From positions 1-64,000 of the forward strand of contig NZ_JAQMWP010000009.1 in assembly GCF_030403745.1 (NCBI RefSeq): a stretch of DNA of 64,000 nt, in the 5' to 3' direction. Under the pieces are notes generated by a model, which had not been told where the DNA came from, did no database searches, and saw nothing but the letters and a program-made list of their open reading frames with translations. The position numbers and the translations under genes are program-made. The DNA is from Streptomyces sp. S.PB5. Its GTDB lineage: Bacteria; Actinomycetota; Actinomycetes; Streptomycetales; Streptomycetaceae. Shown one piece after another: positions 59,931-64,000 of this stretch; position 1 is the first letter of the stretch; every line of letters starts with the position of its first letter.

Positions 59931-60893
59931 TCAGTTCCCCTTCCAGTCGGCGCCCCACGGCTGCCTCGGCGCGGCGGCGACGGGCGTCTCGGCGTGTGCG
60001 TGGTACTCGACCGACTCCGCGGTCAGCTGCATGAACGCCTCCTCCAGGGAAGCCTGCTGCGGGCTCAGCTCGTGCAGCACGATCTGGTGCTGCGCCGCCA
60101 GCTCCCCGATGTGCTCGGGCTTGCCGCCGTCGACCTCCAGCGTGCCGTTCCCGGTCTCCACGACCGTGATCCCGGCCCCGTGCAGCACATCGAGCAGCCG
60201 CTCGCGCTGGGGCGAGCGGATCCGGACGTACGACCGCGAGTTCTGCTCGATGAACTCGGCCATGGACGTGTCGGCGAGCAGCCGTCCCTGTCCGATGACG
60301 ACGAGGTGGTCGGCGGTCAGCGCCATCTCGCTCATGAGGTGGGACGAGACGAAGACGGTACGGCCCTGCGCGGCCAGCGACTTCATCAGATTGCGGATCC
60401 AGTGGATGCCCTCGGGATCGAGCCCGTTGACCGGCTCGTCGAACATCAGGATCCGCGGATCGCCGAGCAGCGCGCCCGCGATGCCGAGCCGCTGCCCCAT
60501 GCCGAGCGAGAACCCCTTGGCCTTCTTCTTCGCCACCGCGGTCAGTCCGACGGTGTCGAGGACCTCGTCGACCCGCTTGCGGGGGATGCCGTTGCTCTGT
60601 GCGAGACACAGGAGGTGGTTGAAGGCACTGCGGCCGCCGTGCATGGCCTTGGCGTCGAGGAGGGCGCCGATGTACTTGAGGGGGTCCTTCAGACGGTCGT
60701 AGTGCTGTCCGTCGATCCGCACGTCACCGGCGGTCGGCCGGTCCAGCCCGAGCATCATCCGCATCGTCGTCGACTTGCCGGCGCCGTTGGGCCCGAGGAA
60801 GCCCGTGACGATGCCCGGTCTGACGGTGAAGGTCAGGTTGTTGACCGCGACTTTCTCGCCGTACCGCTTGGTCAGGCCCTCGAGCTCGATCAT
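59931..60893 (-). CDS. ABC transporter ATP-binding protein, cassette B
   Basis: 320 residues with Walker A GPNGAGKST (34-42), signature FSLGMGQRLGI, Walker B ILMFDEPVNGLDPEG and SSHLMSEMALTADHLVVIGQGRLL. It is nearly collinear with the ATPase of cassette A over ~310 residues but lacks the long low-complexity tail. The pair arose by tandem duplication of an ATPase-permease unit. Confidence 0.9.
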   Translation of the reverse strand: MIELEGLTKRYGEKVAVNNLTFTVRPGIVTGFLGPNGAGKSTTMRMMLGLDRPTAGDVRIDGQHYDRLKDPLKYIGALLDAKAMHGGRSAFNHLLCLAQSNGIPRKRVDEVLDTVGLTAVAKKKAKGFSLGMGQRLGIAGALLGDPRILMFDEPVNGLDPEGIHWIRNLMKSLAAQGRTVFVSSHLMSEMALTADHLVVIGQGRLLADTSMAEFIEQNSRSYVRIRSPQRERLLDVLHGAGITVVETGNGTLEVDGGKPEHIGELAAQHQIVLHELSPQQASLEEAFMQLTAESVEYHAHAETPVAAAPRQPWGADWKGN

Positions 60894-60902
60894 GCGGCCA
60901 CG

Positions 60903-61060
60903 CTAAGACGGGGGCCTGGCGGCTGCCACTCGTGCGGGCAAACAGAGCCCGACGAGAGCGGCAAGAACAGTGAACGCCGGACCGCGGTGCCGAAGGAGCC
61001 GCCGAGCTGCTGCACGATCCGGACGGTGGTGCTGCCGTGCGGGATGCGGTCGCGGACACC
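60903..61060 (-). pseudogene. Remnant of a DHA2-type MFS exporter gene (C-terminal fragments)
   Basis: On the minus strand one frame reads IPHGSTTVRIVQQLGGSFGTAV (about 61039-60980), a hallmark segment of EmrB/QacA-type drug exporters. The next frame continues with AFTVLAALVGLCLPARVAAARPPS and a stop at 60903, like the last membrane helix and tail of such a protein. About 40 residues normally between them are missing and the frame is broken. The N-terminal part is gone. Confidence 0.6.
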
Positions 61061-61073
61061 GACGGCCGGCCTT

Positions 61074-61244
61074 CCCCGGCGGGTGCTCACGCTGCCCGCG
61101 GAGCTGCTGCGACAGGAGATCCCGCTGAGCCGGGCGCCGGTGACGGACGAGGCGCCCGCCGAGATCGTGGACGACGTCCTCCTGCCACTGGTCCACGGCA
61201 CGCCAAAGGCCCGCACCTTCGGGGGAGACGGTACGGGCCCTTGA
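61074..61244 (+). pseudogene. Remnant of a TetR-family regulator gene (C-terminal fragment)
   Basis: The frame from 61074 to TGA 61242-61244 reads RRVLTLPAELLRQEIPLSRA and then EIVDDVLLPLVHG, like the last helices of TetR regulators (LLR-E-L ... EIVD-VFLPLV). It has high third-position G/C but no start or HTH. With the adjoining MFS remnant on the other strand it looks like a divergent tetR-exporter pair that lost both N-terminal halves. Confidence 0.5.
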
Positions 61245-61257
61245 GACGCGCTACTGC

Positions 61258-62196
61258 TTACCGGGACTGCTGAGCCGGAACCCCACGGGAGATCGGCTCG
61301 TCGTCCGTGACCGGCGAACCGGCCGCGGCCACCGCGGCGCCCGTGAGCGTGGCGAGCATCTCGCGCACGTTCGTCAGCTGGGCGTTGATGCTGTCGCGGC
61401 GGTTGGTGAGAGCGGCCAGCTCGCGCTCGGATTCCGAACGGATCCGGTCGGCCTTGGCGTTGGCGTCGGCCACGATGTCCTCGGCCTGGCGCTGAGCCGT
61501 CTCCACCGTCTGGCGGGCGCGGCGCTCGGCGTCCGTGCGCAGCTTCTCGGCCTCCAGGCGGAGCTGCTCCGCGCGGTGCTCGATCTCCGCGAGACGCTTC
61601 TCGGCCTTCTGCTGACGCGAGGCGAGGTCGCGCTCGGACTGCTCGCGGCGCTTGGCCAGGTTGGTCTCGAAGTCCGCGGCGGCCTGGGCGGCCTTGGCGC
61701 GGGTCTCCTCGAAGAGGGCGTCCGCCTCCTCGCGCTTGGACTGCGCGTCCTTCTGGGCCTCGGCGCGCAGCTGCGACGCGTCGGACTTGGCCTTCTCTAC
61801 GATCCGGACGCCTTCGTCCTCGGCCTTGGACTTGCGCTCGGCGGCGAAGGACTCCGCGTCGTTGCGCACCTGCTGGGCCGCCGACTCGGCGAGCTCACGG
61901 TGCTGCTCGGCCGCGCGACGGGCCTCCTCGCGCAGATCCTTGGCCTCCTCTTCGGCGAGGCGGAGGATCTTCTCGACACGCGCGCCGAGACCGGCGTACG
62001 ACGGCTCGGCGTCGCTGACCTGAGCCTGGGCGTTCTGCGTCTCAAGGTGGAGCTCCTCGATGCGCTTTTCCAGAGCGGTGATGCGGGAGAGAGCGCTGTC
62101 ACGGTCGGAGACGAGCTTGGAGATACGTTCGTCCACCTGAGCGCGGTCGTACCCACGCCGCACAAGCTCGAAGCCGTAGGGGGAAGTGTCGCTCAT
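61258..62196 (-). CDS. filP: FilP, coiled-coil cytoskeletal filament protein
   Basis: A 312-residue, almost entirely coiled-coil protein. The N-terminal DivIVA-like start SDTSPYGFELVRRGYDRAQVDERI is followed by heptad-rich, Glu/Ala/Arg/Lys-rich rods. FilP forms intermediate-filament-like networks behind the hyphal tip and works with DivIVA and Scy in polar growth. Length matches the S. coelicolor protein closely. It is often mislabelled as cellulose-binding. It lies next to scy, as in other streptomycetes. Confidence 0.93.
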   Translation of the reverse strand: MSDTSPYGFELVRRGYDRAQVDERISKLVSDRDSALSRITALEKRIEELHLETQNAQAQVSDAEPSYAGLGARVEKILRLAEEEAKDLREEARRAAEQHRELAESAAQQVRNDAESFAAERKSKAEDEGVRIVEKAKSDASQLRAEAQKDAQSKREEADALFEETRAKAAQAAADFETNLAKRREQSERDLASRQQKAEKRLAEIEHRAEQLRLEAEKLRTDAERRARQTVETAQRQAEDIVADANAKADRIRSESERELAALTNRRDSINAQLTNVREMLATLTGAAVAAAGSPVTDDEPISRGVPAQQSR

Positions 62197-62394
62197 GGGG
62201 TTCCTGTCAAATGAGACCGGTGAGGTGATAGGGGGAATCCTAGGGGCCGAAGCGGTGTGTCATCGAGCGGATACGTGTTTGATCTGGAGAATGACACCCC
62301 TTTTGAGTGGCTAACCCTGGGACGGCTTGCCAAAAACTTGGTCAAAGGCCCCAGACGACACCGGAATTCGACCTGTCGTTCAGCTGTCCGTCGC

Positions 62395-64000
62395 CTAACT
62401 GTCTGACGACTTGCCACCCGAACGAGGGGCGCCGACGGAGACGCCGGCCTTGACGCCGCCGTCCTTGCCCGCCGCAGGGGCCTCAAAGGATTCCAACGCC
62501 TCCAGGACGTCCTGGACACGGGAGATCTCGGCGTTGATGTCCTCGCGGCGGCGCACCAGGATCTCCAGCTCGCGCTTTCCTTCCTCGACCGTGCGCCTGG
62601 CCTCGCGGATCGCCTCCGCCTTGAGCTCCTCGGCCTCCTTGATGAGCGCCGACTTCTTCTGCTCGGCCTCCTTCAGAAGCCCCTCGGCCTTCTTCACGGC
62701 GGCGATGCGGACCTTGCCCGCCTCGGAGTTGGCCTCCGAGACCAGCTCCTTGGCCTTCGCCTGCGCCTTCGCGAGCTGCTCCTCGGACGCCTTGATGAGC
62801 GCGTCGCAGCGGTCGCCGGTCGACTTCATCGTCTCGGCGGCCTCGCGGCGGGCCCGCTCGTGCAGCTCCTCGATCTCGGTCGTGATCCGGTCGCGCAGCT
62901 CCTCGGCACGCTCCCTTATGGCGGTGGCGTCCCGGCGGGCGCCGACGAGCAGCTCGTCCGCGTCCGTACGGGACTTCTCCACCAGCGAGTTGCCTTCGAC
63001 CGTCGCCTCGGAGACCAGCCGGTCGGCCTCCTTGCGGGCGGCGCCCACCATGGTGTCGGCCTGCGCCTCCGCCTCCGCGGTCGTCTTGTGCGCCTGCTGC
63101 TGCGCCTCGGTGAGCAGCTTGTCGGCCTCGGCCGTGGTCTCCGTGATGAGCGTGTCGACCTGCTCGGCCACGTCCTGGCGCCGCTTATTGGCGTCCTTGC
63201 GGGCCTCGTCGAGGGTGCGATCGGCCTCCTCGCGCGCGGTGCCCACGAGCCGCTCGGCCTCCGCCGCCGCCTCCGCCTTGACCCGCTCGGAGTCGGTGCG
63301 GATCCGCTCGGCGTGCTGCTGGGCGGAGCCGACGGTGTCGGCGGCCTCGGCACGCAGCCGCTCCGCGTCCCCGGTGGCGTCCGCGATCAGCTTCTCGGCC
63401 TTGGCGATCGCCTCGGCCCGCACCCGCTCGGCCTCCGCGGCGGTCTCCTGGCGCAGCCGCTCCGCCTCGGCGACCGTGTCCTGCCGCAGCCGGTCGGTGT
63501 CCGTGATCGTCTCGGTGGTGAGCCGCTCCGCCTCGTTGCGCGCCTCGGTGATGAGGGTGTCCGCCTGCGTAGCCGCGTCCGAACGGATCCGGTTGGCGTC
63601 CTCGCGGGCGTCCGCCCGGGTCCTGGCCGCGGCCTGGTCGGCCTCGGCGAGGGCGTCCGAGGCCTCGGTGCGCAGCCGCTGGGCGTGCTCGGCGGTCTCC
63701 GAGCGCAGCCGCTCGGCCTCCGCGATCGCGTCCGTGACGGTCCGCTCGGCCAGCGCCTTGGCGGCCTCGGTCTCCTCGCTCGCCTCCCGACGGACCCGGT
63801 TGGCGTCCTCGGTGGCCCGCTCCCGCTCGGCGTAGGCGTCCGCGCGGACGCGGTCGGCCTCCTCCTGGGCCTCGCGCCGGGTGCGCTCCGCCGCGTGGTC
63901 GGCGGCACTGCGCAGCCCGGTGATCTCCTCCTGGGCCTGCTCGTGCAGCCCGGCCACGGAGTCCCGTACCTGCTGGGCGTGCTGCTCGGCCGCCGACACC
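62395..64000 (-). CDS. scy: Scy, long coiled-coil polarity organiser (C-terminal part only)
   Basis: The gene runs off the right edge. Only the last ~534 residues are present, ending GGKSSDS. The visible part is a continuous coiled coil with repeated EAERLR(T/A)E-like units (AERLRSETAEHAQRLR, AERVRAEAIAKAEKL). The spacing fits the reported 51-residue repeat of Scy. Full-length Scy has more than 1,200 residues. It recruits DivIVA and FilP and sets new tip sites in hyphae. The 198-bp gap to filP holds the filP promoter. Confidence 0.9.
   Translation of the reverse strand, partial: VSAAEQHAQQVRDSVAGLHEQAQEEITGLRSAADHAAERTRREAQEEADRVRADAYAERERATEDANRVRREASEETEAAKALAERTVTDAIAEAERLRSETAEHAQRLRTEASDALAEADQAAARTRADAREDANRIRSDAATQADTLITEARNEAERLTTETITDTDRLRQDTVAEAERLRQETAAEAERVRAEAIAKAEKLIADATGDAERLRAEAADTVGSAQQHAERIRTDSERVKAEAAAEAERLVGTAREEADRTLDEARKDANKRRQDVAEQVDTLITETTAEADKLLTEAQQQAHKTTAEAEAQADTMVGAARKEADRLVSEATVEGNSLVEKSRTDADELLVGARRDATAIRERAEELRDRITTEIEELHERARREAAETMKSTGDRCDALIKASEEQLAKAQAKAKELVSEANSEAGKVRIAAVKKAEGLLKEAEQKKSALIKEAEELKAEAIREARRTVEEGKRELEILVRRREDINAEISRVQDVLEALESFEAPAAGKDGGVKAGVSVGAPRSGGKSSDS

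Noticed and set aside
61037..61273. 78-residue plus-strand frame at the filP end
   Set aside because: Arg/Gly/Pro-rich shadow. The neighbouring frame with TetR-like sequence has the coding character.

Overview
The base composition (very high G+C, strong G/C bias at third codon positions), GTG/TTG starts, leaderless genes and gene content identify this as chromosomal DNA of a Streptomyces-type actinomycete. The gene order from about 16.2 kb onward follows what I recall of the S. coelicolor SCO5351-SCO5397 region. No search could be run, so all assignments rest on reading the translated sequence.

Region 1 (1 to ~15,970) is an actinomycete integrative and conjugative element (AICE). It sits against the 3' end of a tRNA-Arg(CCG) gene at 15,970-16,041. 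From left to right it holds four blocks. The first is a control cassette: a tandem winged-helix GntR protein, an HD hydrolase, a Nudix hydrolase and a Xre/PLD-like regulator. The second is a regulatory gap of ~680 bp with a palindrome-covered promoter. The third is the transfer block: two small proteins, a DUF2637/Spd membrane protein, a zinc protein, a membrane protein, a TraA-like protein, a TraB/FtsK-like DNA translocase, a candidate clt repeat array and a SpdD-like protein. The fourth is DNA maintenance and recombination: SSB, a cytosine DNA methyltransferase with two compensating frameshifts, a prim-pol, a small Cys/His protein, a DUF3631 ATPase, an iteron array, Xis and a tyrosine integrase. 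A membrane coiled-coil passenger gene and a terminator lie next to the tRNA. The left att site is outside the window. A hairpin leader with a conserved loop occurs three times in the element, upstream of three of its genes.

Region 2 (16.2-35.3 kb) is core metabolism and information processing: a response regulator, an ArgS-related protein, lysA, hom-thrC-thrB (aspartate-family amino acids), rho with a long leader, a secreted trypsin-like protease with FG-GAP repeats, an LCP cell-wall ligase, rpmE-prfA-prmC (translation and release-factor methylation), a Sua5/TsaC protein, an LMW-phosphatase-like protein whose nucleophile Cys is Ser, a glyA paralogue and a WecA/MraY-like transferase.

Region 3 (35.6-43.4 kb) is the complete F1Fo ATP synthase operon atpIBEFHAGDC. 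Intergenic hairpins lie before atpA and before atpC, and a terminator follows atpC.

Region 4 (43.5-64 kb) holds a DUF2550 protein, a modular GH18 chitinase with the typical chitinase direct-repeat promoter, a NarL-type two-component pair, a PduO adenosyltransferase, 3-hydroxybutyryl-CoA dehydrogenase, a STAS protein, a large membrane-anchored P-loop protein, the mismatch nuclease nucS, an SCO5389-family protein, an LLM monooxygenase, two tandem ABC exporter cassettes, the debris of a divergent tetR-MFS pair, and the cytoskeletal genes filP and scy (scy truncated by the window edge).
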